64,000 nt of DNA, taken from NCBI GenBank assembly GCA_023150835.1, contig JAKLKB010000012.1, forward strand, positions 16,858-80,857, read 5' to 3'. Source of the stretch: Myxococcota bacterium. Lineage in GTDB: Bacteria > Myxococcota_C > UBA6777. How positions within the stretch are numbered: position 1 is the stretch's first letter; every line of letters begins with the position of its first letter. The translations under genes and the position numbers were made by a program. Positions 18,332 to 26,940 of the stretch are shown in pieces. The notes beneath the pieces were generated by a model, which worked only from the letters and a program-made list of their open reading frames with translations, ran no database searches and had not been told where the DNA came from.

Positions 18332-19168
18332 TCATTTACAGAATTCGTCTCCTGTGGCGCTAAGATGGAGATAAGCGCGATAGGTGCGTTCTGCGAGAGA
18401 CATCGGCTTCCACTCCTGCGTGCCGCTTAATTGGCCGTTGGCGAGGAGATCTTGTCGAAATTCCCAAGAAACCAGCCTGCCCGTAGCAACCGCTGTGACG
18501 GTGTAAGTGCAGATGTTATGTTGTTCAAGAGAATTTCCAGCAACAGGAGCGATAAACTGGGATTTTACAGGGTTGAAGACACGTACTTCAAAGTCAGGAC
18601 GAACATTTGGCAGCGCATCGCCTCCGGTGGAGGTAAAGTCGTACAATTTATCAAACTCACGAAAAGAATCCAAAGCGAATGCCCCGGTCAGTCGCTTTTC
18701 TGTGGGATGGCTTGCACGGGGCATCAAGGTTTGTGCGTTCAAGCAAAGCGTACGAGGTTGTGTACAAGCGTCGAGTGAAGTTCCAGAAGTAAGGATACAC
18801 GTTTTTGTACCCGTCGTATCGCACTTTGTAAAATCGCCACAACGATCGGCTGGACAATCGGCATCCGAAGAACAAGACGCTGGACACGCAAGCATCCGGT
18901 TGAGTAGATCGTTTCCGTGGATTGAAAAGTGGTTAGCGGTCGCATGGATGGCACTTTTGGCGATCTGAGAGGCTTGTTGGATGCGCATCTGCGACATGGT
19001 GACTTGGTAGTTGAAGGACGAAGTTTGGAGCATATTGGTGCCGATCAAGGTCAACACCAAAAGCAGAGAGATCACGATGATGATGGCCGCCCCTCGTTGT
19101 GCGCGCAGGCGCTTTTTTGGAGGCTTTGGCCTCGGCATCGTGGGCAAAAGCGAAGAAGTGGTAAACAT
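18332..19168 (-). CDS. pilX: PilX-like minor pilin
   Basis: A 278-residue protein. The N-terminus RAQRGAAIIIVISLLLVLTL has the PilX-type pattern: basic leader, Gly-Ala cleavage site and hydrophobic helix without the usual Glu+5. The ectodomain has paired cysteines (CPASCSSDADCPADRCGDF). GGAGG lies close before the ATG at 19168. Order fimT-pilV-pilW-pilX-pilY1 matches the Pseudomonas minor-pilin operon, in which these proteins form the initiating tip complex. Confidence 0.83.
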   Translation of the reverse strand: MFTTSSLLPTMPRPKPPKKRLRAQRGAAIIIVISLLLVLTLIGTNMLQTSSFNYQVTMSQMRIQQASQIAKSAIHATANHFSIHGNDLLNRMLACPASCSSDADCPADRCGDFTKCDTTGTKTCILTSGTSLDACTQPRTLCLNAQTLMPRASHPTEKRLTGAFALDSFREFDKLYDFTSTGGDALPNVRPDFEVRVFNPVKSQFIAPVAGNSLEQHNICTYTVTAVATGRLVSWEFRQDLLANGQLSGTQEWKPMSLAERTYRAYLHLSATGDEFCK

Positions 19169-19184
19169 CAAACCTCCAGAGGGT

Positions 19185-20645
19185 TTATCGGGTTTGCATA
19201 AAGCTGTACAGCATGATCCCGCCTGTCACCGTGCGCACACGAGCGGCGCTTTCGGCGCTCCCCGCTCCGCCTGTGGATGAACGCAGATTGAAAGTCAAAA
19301 GCGGAGCGTACGCATTGTTGCGTACGCGATGCGTCAGACCGCGTTCCTCCACATCACCACGAACGGACAGGCGATAAAACAGCATACGGATCGACTGGGT
19401 TTGGTTGTTTTGGGTAGGCCATCCCGTGGTCAAAGGGTTCACAACAAGAGCCGATTGCGTTCCTGTGGTTGTTCCATCATACAGCGGCACAAAATTGGTT
19501 CCGCTAAAGTTGCTTGGGCCTGAAGGAAGAACGGAGACTGGCGACCATTGGCTGAGTTGGTTGTTGTTTTGTACGGCAAATCCGAATTGAAGGTCGACGA
19601 TGTTCTCGATCAAATCAATGGGCGGAAATACCCGTGTATAGGCAGTGTTTGCGCTGGTCAGATCAGGGATCGCCGTTGCTGCCCACTGGCAGCTTCCCCC
19701 CCCCGAGCAATTCGGAAAAAGAGGCGTGCGGCGCAGGTACCAACGACCGATATCCACTTGGTTACTGGGCGCTGGCGCGTTGTTGCCTAGGCGGATACAC
19801 GCAGGAGCAAGAGACACAGGGTGCGCGCAGATCTCGTAGCGCATCCGCATAATCGGCGCGATACGCACAAGCGTTCCCCGTGCGATGCCGCATTTGATCG
19901 CGCTTGGATTGGTCTGATCTTCGTCGTAACGCAAAAACAGATCCGACGGATCGTTCGTGGGCTTGATCGGCAAACGTCGGCTAATAAAGATATTGGAGGC
20001 AGCGGTATTATCAGAAAAAGTCGAATCATTATTGACTTGAACCAATTGGAAGCGACCCGTTGAGGAACGGACGCTGATCAGTTGCCCTCGGTTAAAAAAA
20101 GCCCGACGAAAACCATCAAAGCCTCCTTCAGGCATATCGATCAGTTCGATCTCGTTGCCTCGGAGTTCTGCACGATAGTCTTGGTTTGTCGCAAAGTTTC
20201 CCATGATCTCCAGCGCGTCTGCGCGGATATGTTGATTTTGTGTATCGCCTTCGAACGTGGGGGTGGGGATGGTGGAGCCGTTTTCAAAATAGATCGGATA
20301 CGGTCCACGAGGTGCGGTGCGACTGGGGTTGTTGTTTCCCCAAAAAGTGCTGGTGCGATGGCAGAAACGGGTATCGTTCGGGCCGAGAGGAGTCATCAGA
20401 CCCGCTCGTCGGAACTCTGCTTCCAAGATCAGGGAGGCGTAGCGGGTGGCGTTGTGGATGGCGTAATAAGAATCTTGGCTCGAATAGATGCGGCTGCTTT
20501 GGATGAGGATAAAAAAGATAAATCCCAAAGAAAAAGCAGAAAGAGAGATCACCGCCATCAACTCGGCCAGAGTAAAACCACGTTGCGCACGATACCTGTG
20601 TTTTGTGGTGCGGGAAGGAAAAGAAGGGCGCGCAAAAAGACTCAT
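19185..20645 (-). CDS. pilW: PilW-like minor pilin
   Basis: A 486-residue prepilin. The leader ends RAQRG, and the mature part begins FTLAELMAVISLSAFSLGF, a canonical type III signal with Glu at position 5, cut by prepilin peptidase. The long ectodomain is typical of PilW. The ATG at 20645 has GGAGG nearby; the frame remains open upstream to 20846, but that part overlaps pilV. It is 16 bp upstream of pilX. Confidence 0.87.
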   Translation of the reverse strand: MSLFARPSFPSRTTKHRYRAQRGFTLAELMAVISLSAFSLGFIFFILIQSSRIYSSQDSYYAIHNATRYASLILEAEFRRAGLMTPLGPNDTRFCHRTSTFWGNNNPSRTAPRGPYPIYFENGSTIPTPTFEGDTQNQHIRADALEIMGNFATNQDYRAELRGNEIELIDMPEGGFDGFRRAFFNRGQLISVRSSTGRFQLVQVNNDSTFSDNTAASNIFISRRLPIKPTNDPSDLFLRYDEDQTNPSAIKCGIARGTLVRIAPIMRMRYEICAHPVSLAPACIRLGNNAPAPSNQVDIGRWYLRRTPLFPNCSGGGSCQWAATAIPDLTSANTAYTRVFPPIDLIENIVDLQFGFAVQNNNQLSQWSPVSVLPSGPSNFSGTNFVPLYDGTTTGTQSALVVNPLTTGWPTQNNQTQSIRMLFYRLSVRGDVEERGLTHRVRNNAYAPLLTFNLRSSTGGAGSAESAARVRTVTGGIMLYSFMQTR

Positions 20646-20658
20646 CAAAAACCTCCAA

Positions 20659-21435
20659 TCAGATCCCACCGGCAAGATCGCGGCGAACGAAAAAAGAGTG
20701 ACGGACTTGTCGAAGATACGTTGACGCTCCTGATGTCGCCAACGAGGGACCTGACGCGATGGTGTTTTCGATGGTTTGGCTGTTGAAGGCTCCACCTGTC
20801 GAGCCGCAACCATCGTGAAAAGTGCGGAGAGTCGGCGACAAACCAAGCGGCGAATAAGGCCATGTGACGACGACCGTCACTTCTAACAATTCGCCGTCAC
20901 CGAAGGCTTGTGGGGCAACAACTCCTTGACGAACCACTCCCGGGCTATCCGCACCGACCCAACGATAAGTGTAGAACACACAAAATTGAGCACGAGTGTA
21001 CGTGCGCTCGGCTTCGGGAGCGGTGTTGTTCCAAGCGACAGAGGCGGGTCCGATAGCAAAATCCTCTTTGGTTGAGAATTGGAAATTCACAGGAGAAAAG
21101 GTCAAGGCCCGCCAGTTCGGGTTACCCACCGTTGCAGGAGGATTCGCAAAGTACAACGTTTCGGTCAGATTTTGTCGCCATCGCAGCGCATCGGCTTGGA
21201 GAACTTCGCTGCTTTGGAGCGCAAGATTGTTTGCGACGATCACATCATCCGAAACTTTGTGGGCTTGCATACTGGTGGATTGCATACCGATAATCGCGGT
21301 GGTTGCGATCAAAAGGATACTCATCGCGGTCAGCCATTCGAGGATGGTCACCCCTTGCTGACGTTGATCTCGTACCCGTTTGGAGTGGAAAGATGCAGGA
21401 GGCATTTTCGGTAGGAACGGATTCTGTATGAACAT
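20659..21435 (-). CDS. pilV: PilV-like minor pilin
   Basis: A 258-residue prepilin. DQRQQG is followed by VTILEWLTAMSILLIATTAI, with the conserved Glu at +5 of the mature protein. Its position between the fimT-like and pilW genes, and the ectodomain size, fit PilV. GAGAGG precedes the ATG by five bases. It ends 13 bp before pilW. Confidence 0.85.
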   Translation of the reverse strand: MFIQNPFLPKMPPASFHSKRVRDQRQQGVTILEWLTAMSILLIATTAIIGMQSTSMQAHKVSDDVIVANNLALQSSEVLQADALRWRQNLTETLYFANPPATVGNPNWRALTFSPVNFQFSTKEDFAIGPASVAWNNTAPEAERTYTRAQFCVFYTYRWVGADSPGVVRQGVVAPQAFGDGELLEVTVVVTWPYSPLGLSPTLRTFHDGCGSTGGAFNSQTIENTIASGPSLATSGASTYLRQVRHSFFVRRDLAGGI

Positions 21436-21464
21436 ATTAACCTCTCCGAGAAAACAAACGAAGA

Positions 21465-22220
21465 TTACGGATCCACCCCACAGCAGGGATTGTTGTTAGG
21501 GGATGCTGTGCAAGCATCTAGATCAGCGCGGCTGACGCGGCTTTGTCCGCTGCCAAGCAAGCGAATATACGTGGAATCGTGAGGCCGAACGCCCGCCGTT
21601 TGGAGGTTGTGGCGCATACAAGCTAAGTGTTCTGCAGGGTAGCAATTGACGTGTGTGATGTAGTTGGATGAGCTACTGATATCGCAGGTCGGCGGAGCGG
21701 GTGTAGGTTCACAAACACTCCCAGAAGGAGAGAAATAGATCCAAAGGCAATTGACAGACTGCGACGCAGCCACAAGGCCGTTGCGATGCAGTCGGGTAAT
21801 CGCCACATCACCATAACGCCGCAAGGCAACGTCTCCAACGATCCAAAGAGGTTGGTTGTTGGGTTTGGTGGAATCAAACTGTCCGGCGATGTTGTTGGTC
21901 ACGCCGAACGCATCGGCCACGCTCGCAGAGTCGCCTTCTTGGATCACCAGCCGCCCACGTTGATCATCAAAAGGGTTGCCTGCCCATGTTTGGAGCATGA
22001 CGCGATGATAGCGGCGGGTGCGGATCGCCCGAGCTCGCGCAAAATCCAACATTCCCGCGATCTCACGCACCGCTTGTCGCCCCCGATAAGTCCGAACCAA
22101 CGAAGTGCTGTTCCATGCTAAAACGCTCGCGATAATCGCGATGATCACCAAGCCGATCATCAGCTCGCCAAGCGTAAAACCGGCTTCCAAACGAGAGGAC
22201 ACTTTACGTACTTTTTTCAT
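21465..22220 (-). CDS. fimT: FimT/GspH-type minor pilin
   Basis: A 251-residue prepilin with leader MKKVRKVSSRLEAG and mature start FTLGELMIGLVIIAIIASVL. The GspH/FimT ectodomain begins with REIAGMLDFARARAIRTRR, the family's typical helix after the hydrophobic segment. FimT/FimU proteins start the minor-pilin complex, and some FimT proteins bind DNA in natural transformation. It is the first gene of the operon, so its promoter must lie in 22221-22453. Confidence 0.85.
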   Translation of the reverse strand: MKKVRKVSSRLEAGFTLGELMIGLVIIAIIASVLAWNSTSLVRTYRGRQAVREIAGMLDFARARAIRTRRYHRVMLQTWAGNPFDDQRGRLVIQEGDSASVADAFGVTNNIAGQFDSTKPNNQPLWIVGDVALRRYGDVAITRLHRNGLVAASQSVNCLWIYFSPSGSVCEPTPAPPTCDISSSSNYITHVNCYPAEHLACMRHNLQTAGVRPHDSTYIRLLGSGQSRVSRADLDACTASPNNNPCCGVDP

Positions 22221-22453
22221 CGACCACCTGCGATATCTGGAGGAAAACGGCTCAAGGCGCTTTTTGTCTCTTTTCTAAAGGCCGCAAAAATCAGGCCGCG
22301 CACAGATCATATTCCAATCTTTTGTTTTTCAAGTAATTTTTATTTTCGGATGCCTTAAAAAATCCCACACCAGCCCGACCATCACGCAAAGATTGCATAC
22401 CCTCGACTCTTTCTTGCGTGGCCAAAGAAAAGGCTGTTTGACGGAGAATCCAG

Positions 22454-23581
22454 ATGCCCGAGAAGCTCCAGCCGCCGAGCGCAGAGAAGACAAACCGCAA
22501 AAGCTCCAAAACAAGGGGCGAAGGCTCTCAGACAACAGGCGAAGGCTCTCAGACAACAGGCGAAGGCTCTCAGGCAACAGACCCAAAGATCCAGCCGTGG
22601 GTGTGGGGGGCTGTGACGTTGGCGGAAAGCTTTGGGAAGCTGTTGTCTCCCGCGCTGTTGTCTTTGCCTCTTCCGCCTGTGCCGAGAGTGGACTGCGGAG
22701 ATTGTCGGCGTGTCCGAGAAGGCAACGCCAAGGAGACGATACGCTGTTGTGATATCGTGCCGAGGCTACCGAACTTTTTGGTGGGCGAGATCCTGCATCA
22801 GGGTGATCACCCTGTAATACTCGAATGGATCGAACAGAGACGTTGTGATCCGTATTATTTTTTGCCGCCCCCTGCGATGGAACAGCGCTATCTGTCCGCT
22901 CGATCGGACGGCCATTTTGGCCTTCCCTGCCCGTTGTTATTGCCCAACCAAGGCCGATGTTCGATTTATGCGCAGCGTCCGGCACTTTGCATCGGCTATC
23001 ACTGTTATATGCCCGATTTGTTGTGGAGAGAAGCGTGGATGTGCTTGTTGAGCTTGCTGAACTTGTTGCAACACGCGGTGGCACGGGTGTTGGTGCAACG
23101 TGCAGGTTTTTCGATGAAGGCGATGGCGGAAGTTTGGGGGGATGGAGAAGCGGAGATCGCGTTGTGGGACGGGGACAGTCAAAAAGGCTGGGTGTATCGA
23201 GCTTTTTGGCAGGAAAACGAAGGAAAAGAGGCTGATTTTTTCCGAACGTGTTTTGCGCAAGTCCGCAGCGACGGGAGGCGCGTGCGCGAGCAGGCCAGTG
23301 AGCTACAAAAAAGGCTGCTGTGGTCGCGCCTTACGACAACGAGAGCCTTGACAACCGAACGAGAAGAGCGTTGGTTGCGGCCTTTTGAGATACAAGAGAT
23401 CCACCCCGAAGCACCGCCCGAGATGTTGCGAAAAGCGTTGCAAAAGGGCGCACAAGAGGCGGATACACTGGCTTTTAGCATCGAAGAGATGGAAGGTTTT
23501 ATGGCTTGGTATCTGGGGGAGCTACAGTCGCCTTCTTGGTGGCGGTGGTGGAGCAAACGCGCCGAACAGCGGCTATTTTAA
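22454..23581 (+). CDS. YkgJ-like cysteine-cluster (metal-chelating) protein
   Basis: A 375-residue protein. After a repeat-rich N-terminus (GEGSQTT-type heptads at residues 22-42) comes a cysteine cluster: CGDC at 81-84, RCCDIVP at 97-103, Cys131, CPLL at 159 and GRCSIYAQRPALCIGYHC at 168-184. The last segment is characteristic of the YkgJ/UPF0153 family, thought to chelate zinc or iron. The remaining 190 residues are unrecognised and helical in character. The gene ends in a tandem repeat that duplicates its last codons and stop. No partner gene suggests a pathway. Confidence 0.75.
   Translation: MPEKLQPPSAEKTNRKSSKTRGEGSQTTGEGSQTTGEGSQATDPKIQPWVWGAVTLAESFGKLLSPALLSLPLPPVPRVDCGDCRRVREGNAKETIRCCDIVPRLPNFLVGEILHQGDHPVILEWIEQRRCDPYYFLPPPAMEQRYLSARSDGHFGLPCPLLLPNQGRCSIYAQRPALCIGYHCYMPDLLWREAWMCLLSLLNLLQHAVARVLVQRAGFSMKAMAEVWGDGEAEIALWDGDSQKGWVYRAFWQENEGKEADFFRTCFAQVRSDGRRVREQASELQKRLLWSRLTTTRALTTEREERWLRPFEIQEIHPEAPPEMLRKALQKGAQEADTLAFSIEEMEGFMAWYLGELQSPSWWRWWSKRAEQRLF
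22517..22580 (+). repeat. 21-bp in-frame tandem repeat (three copies)
   Basis: Three copies of a 21-bp unit encode the heptad GEGSQTT (last copy GEGSQAT) near the N-terminus of the YkgJ-like protein. The unit length preserves frame, so copy-number change would only lengthen the linker. Confidence 0.9.
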
Positions 23582-23694
23582 GCGTCGAGCCAAAGCGCCG
23601 AACAGCGGCTATTTTAAGCGTCGAGCAAAAGCCTCCGAACAGCGGCTATTTTAAGCGTCGAGCAAAAGCCTCCGAACAGCGGCTATTTTAAGCG
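23561..23694 (+). repeat. 36/37-bp tandem repeat across the stop codon of the YkgJ-like gene
   Basis: Units at 23561-23596, 23597-23632, 23633-23669 (37 bp) and a partial at 23670-23694 share CGAACAGCGGCTATTTTAAG. The first unit encodes the protein's last residues (AEQRLF) and its TAA; the others repeat the same end downstream. The block stops about 5 bp before the end of the convergent glycosyltransferase gene. Confidence 0.95.
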
Positions 23695-23699
23695 GGGCT

Positions 23700-25154
23700 C
23701 TATCGACGTTGCAAGATCGAGCTAAGGGCGACATAAAGGTAGCCGGCTTGAAACATCACAAGGAACGGGAGTGCGGAAAAGATCTGGTTGTAAAAGGTCA
23801 GCACAACGGCCACCGTAAAGTACAAGCCAAAGAGCAGTTCGACGTAAGGCAGCCATGTTTTATGGCCACGATAGAGCTTGGCTTTCCAGTTGTCTTTTTT
23901 CGAGGTGACGTTGTACTTGGGCGTGCGGGTGAATTCGCTTTTGTGCCCAAAAAGGGCTTCAAGAACAGCTTTGCAGTTGTTGAGGCTGATGCCGATGCCG
24001 ACAGCAAGGGCAAAAGGAACCAGCGCACCTCGCCGAATCCACGGGCCACCGATCTCTTTTTGAGAGCATACGTAAAAGAGCATCAAAGAGAGCGTCCCTC
24101 CGACAAGAAACGGGACATCGGCGATCAACGTATAGTGCCAGTTGTGTTGGACGCGGATCCAGATCGAAACGGGCAACAACAGCGCAAGGATCACGATCAA
24201 CAGATACGAAAGGTTGCCCGTCAAGTGGTAGATCGCTTCGGACTTGATCGAAAAAGGCAGGTCACTTTTCAAGACACGGCCAAGGAGCTTGCGTGCGGTT
24301 TCGATGGAGCCTTTGGCCCAACGATGTTGTTGGGTGCGAAAAGCGTTCATCTCGACGGGAAGTTCGGCAGGAGCAACGACGTCGGGAAGATACACGAAGC
24401 GCCATCCCGCAAGCTGCGCTCGGTAGGAGAGATCGAGATCTTCGGTGATGGTGTCATGTTGCCATCCACCGGCTTCTTGGATGCACTCACGTCTCCAGAT
24501 GCCGGCAGTTCCATTGAAATTAAAGAAGCGTCCACTCAAAAAACGCGCAGCGTGTTCGAGGACAAAATGCCCATCAAGGAACAAAGCTTGGGAGCGCGTC
24601 AAGAAAGAGTAGTCGCGGTTGATGTGTTCCCATCGGACTTGGGCCATACCGATCTTGGGATCGGTGAAGGCGTGGACGGTCTTGCGCAAGAAATCCTTGG
24701 GGGGGAGGAAGTCTGCGTCAAAGACGGCGACCAGTTGGCCTTTGGCGACATGAAGCCCTGCTTCGAGTGCTCCGGCCTTGTAGCCGGTGCGATCGACGCG
24801 GTGGATGTGAGCGATATCGAATCCTTTGGCTTGGTAGTTTTGGGCGAGTTGTCGACCGAGTTCTTGGGTGTCGTCGGTTGAATCATCAAGGATCTGGATC
24901 TCAAGGCGATCGCGGGGGTAATCGATCTCAGAGACCGCCTTGACAAGTCGTTCAAGGACGTATTTTTCGTTGAAGACGGGGAGTTGGACAGTCACACGGG
25001 GGAGTTCGTCCTCTGAATAGAACCGCAGGGGTTCAAAGGGCTTGCGCAAGCGGTAGTACTGCATCGTAATGACGTAGCGGTGGGCACCGTAGAGCGTAAG
25101 CAAGAAAAGGACGAGAAAGTAGGTGCTCAGCAAGAGCGCTTCTGGCGTCGACAT
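23700..25154 (-). CDS. Processive family-2 glycosyltransferase, membrane-bound
   Basis: A 484-residue enzyme of cellulose-synthase/mannan-synthase type. An N-terminal membrane helix is followed by the GT-A domain with LPVFNEKYVLERLV, LDDSTDDT, the DAD metal site (VFDADFLPP), the acceptor-site TED (TITEDLDLSYRAQ) and the QQHRW motif. Several C-terminal helices follow (LLIVILALLLPVSIWI and others), as expected for coupled polymer synthesis and export. The product is a beta-linked polysaccharide or glycolipid; the sugar cannot be read from sequence. The start at 25154 has AGAGGA upstream; the frame is open to 25388 but that part overlaps the divergent gene. Confidence 0.88.
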   Translation of the reverse strand: MSTPEALLLSTYFLVLFLLTLYGAHRYVITMQYYRLRKPFEPLRFYSEDELPRVTVQLPVFNEKYVLERLVKAVSEIDYPRDRLEIQILDDSTDDTQELGRQLAQNYQAKGFDIAHIHRVDRTGYKAGALEAGLHVAKGQLVAVFDADFLPPKDFLRKTVHAFTDPKIGMAQVRWEHINRDYSFLTRSQALFLDGHFVLEHAARFLSGRFFNFNGTAGIWRRECIQEAGGWQHDTITEDLDLSYRAQLAGWRFVYLPDVVAPAELPVEMNAFRTQQHRWAKGSIETARKLLGRVLKSDLPFSIKSEAIYHLTGNLSYLLIVILALLLPVSIWIRVQHNWHYTLIADVPFLVGGTLSLMLFYVCSQKEIGGPWIRRGALVPFALAVGIGISLNNCKAVLEALFGHKSEFTRTPKYNVTSKKDNWKAKLYRGHKTWLPYVELLFGLYFTVAVVLTFYNQIFSALPFLVMFQAGYLYVALSSILQRR

Positions 25155-25290
25155 CGTTCCTCTAATCCATTGAAAAAAATGATCATTCGTGTGTAACAGC
25201 ACGTCGAGGTGAGGTTCCGAGAGCTTTTGGGTGGCAGAGTCTAGCGAGTTCTTGTAGAGAAGACAAGGCCACGAAACAAAAGGAGCGGCG

Positions 25291-26280
25291 ATGATCCACA
25301 CAAACGATGACGAAACGCCTGTACGCCTTGGGATCTTGCTCAACCCCAAGGCACGTAACACAGAGAACCTACAAAAACAAGTGCGCAAGATGCCGTCAGA
25401 TATCGCGTTTTATGCGTCCTCGCATCTGCTCGAAGTTCCGCATTTGTTGGAAAAGTTGTTTTGGGAGCAAGGCGTGACGGTGCTTGGGATCTGTGGGGGG
25501 GACGGGACCATCCATCACACACTACACGCGCTGCTTGATATCTGGCGGAAAAAAAATCTTCCGAACGAGCGTTTGCCGCCGATCTTGCTGTTGGGGGGCG
25601 GCACGATGAACATCTTTTCCCAAGCGATCGGCTGGAAAGGAACGCCTTTTGCGCGGGCGATCCGATTTTGGGAGCGGTATGGCTTCGCAAAACACAAGGA
25701 TCTACCGCTGCTTTCACAACCGTTGTTGTGTGTAGAAAGTACGCATTACGGCGCACGTATGGGGACGGTGTTTGGTAGTGCGCTGACAGCCCGCGCTTTA
25801 CAAGTGTACGAACAACACGAGGGTGGCGGTTACAAGGGGCTTGCTCTGTTCTTGAAGGAGGCGATCTGGGGGGCGTTGTGGAAAACGCCGCTTTGGCAAG
25901 AGAATGCCGATCTGTTGGAAGGCCCCGCTGCATGGGTGCAATGGGGAGAAGAATATTATCCATATCGCGCAGTCGTCGCCTCCACCGTTGAGATCGCGAT
26001 CCTCGGTGGCCTGATCAAGGGGATGTCGATGGAATCGGCCTCAGCGGGAATGATGCAAGTACGGATGCTCGGAGATGTCGATGCAATGGGACTTATACGC
26101 CGTTTACCGCACCTGATCTTTGGTTGGTCCGATCCTGCGATCTTGGATCAAACAAGTGCGCTTTGCTTGCGCTTGTACGGCGATTTTAGTTTGGATGGAG
26201 AAGTGTTTCGCCAAGATCCCGCTGCTTCGGTGATTGTGCATGGAACAACGTGGACCTTACCGATGGTCCGAGCGTTTTGA
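25291..26280 (+). CDS. Diacylglycerol kinase catalytic-domain (YegS/DagK/LCB5-type) lipid kinase
   Basis: A 329-residue protein beginning RLGILLNPKAR, with the nucleotide-binding GGDGT (ICGGDGTIHHTL) and LGGGTMNIF motifs of the DagK catalytic fold, then the beta-sandwich C-terminal half. These kinases phosphorylate diacylglycerol or related lipid alcohols at the membrane. AAAGGAG precedes the ATG. It is divergent from the glycosyltransferase gene with a 136-bp shared promoter region, so the two may act in the same envelope process. Confidence 0.85.
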   Translation: MIHTNDDETPVRLGILLNPKARNTENLQKQVRKMPSDIAFYASSHLLEVPHLLEKLFWEQGVTVLGICGGDGTIHHTLHALLDIWRKKNLPNERLPPILLLGGGTMNIFSQAIGWKGTPFARAIRFWERYGFAKHKDLPLLSQPLLCVESTHYGARMGTVFGSALTARALQVYEQHEGGGYKGLALFLKEAIWGALWKTPLWQENADLLEGPAAWVQWGEEYYPYRAVVASTVEIAILGGLIKGMSMESASAGMMQVRMLGDVDAMGLIRRLPHLIFGWSDPAILDQTSALCLRLYGDFSLDGEVFRQDPAASVIVHGTTWTLPMVRAF

Positions 26281-26359
26281 GCGGATCAAAGAACGGCGTA
26301 AAACGACCGAAGAGAGTTTCACGCTTCGTAAGGCGACCAAACGGAGTCTCACAGAGCGT

Positions 26360-26839
26360 TTAGCGGCGCGTCCAGAGGCGAGGGATCGGCGCAAGATAAA
26401 CGCGGCTGACGATGCGCTTGGGTTTGGTGCGGCTCAGCTCGATCTTTTGGGGGTGCTGTTCGCCCACCAGTTCGCCTTTTTCGGGACGATACACAAAAAA
26501 GAACCGCGTCATCTCCGAGCCATCGAGTTCTCCAAGGACATCTTCGGAAAACCCCAAAGATGCTAGATAACCGCGTCCAAGATCACGACGGCGCAAGCGT
26601 AGGCGCGTCCCATCAAACCAGCCGCTGTAGCGTAGTTCACCGCCTGCAACTTCTGCAACTCCCCAAACGTACGGCCCCAACTGCGAGAGATGGATCTCCT
26701 GACGTGGCGCATTCGGATCTTTTTGCTCGAACCATCGGCCACTCACGCGCACAAAAAAAGTTTTGATCCGCCACAGCAAAAACAACACAGGCAGACCAAG
26801 CAGCGCCCCCCACAAAATCAGCGTTGCATTGACGGGCAT
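26360..26839 (-). CDS. Single-pass membrane protein of unknown function
   Basis: A 159-residue protein with an N-terminal membrane helix (LILWGALLGLPVLFLLW) followed by a basic, strand-rich domain containing GWFDGTRLRLRRRDLGRG. No family recognised. GAGG lies before the ATG. It is downstream of, and separated by a terminator from, the cysteine-rich lipoprotein gene, and converges with the DagK-type gene. Confidence 0.65.
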   Translation of the reverse strand: MPVNATLILWGALLGLPVLFLLWRIKTFFVRVSGRWFEQKDPNAPRQEIHLSQLGPYVWGVAEVAGGELRYSGWFDGTRLRLRRRDLGRGYLASLGFSEDVLGELDGSEMTRFFFVYRPEKGELVGEQHPQKIELSRTKPKRIVSRVYLAPIPRLWTRR

Positions 26840-26856
26840 GATCTAGCCTCACATAC

Positions 26857-26885
26857 AAAAAAACCCCGACGATGCGGGGTTTTCA
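26857..26885 (-). terminator. Rho-independent terminator after the cysteine-rich lipoprotein gene
   Basis: On the minus strand AAAACCCCG and CGGGGTTTT form a perfect stem around a six-base loop, followed by further T residues. It lies 55 bp past the lipoprotein stop. The symmetric A/T tracts mean it could act in both directions. Confidence 0.85.
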
Positions 26886-26940
26886 TTGTTTCAAAAGATT
26901 TCTCTACTCAAGGGCAGAAGCGATCATCTCAACATCTCGA

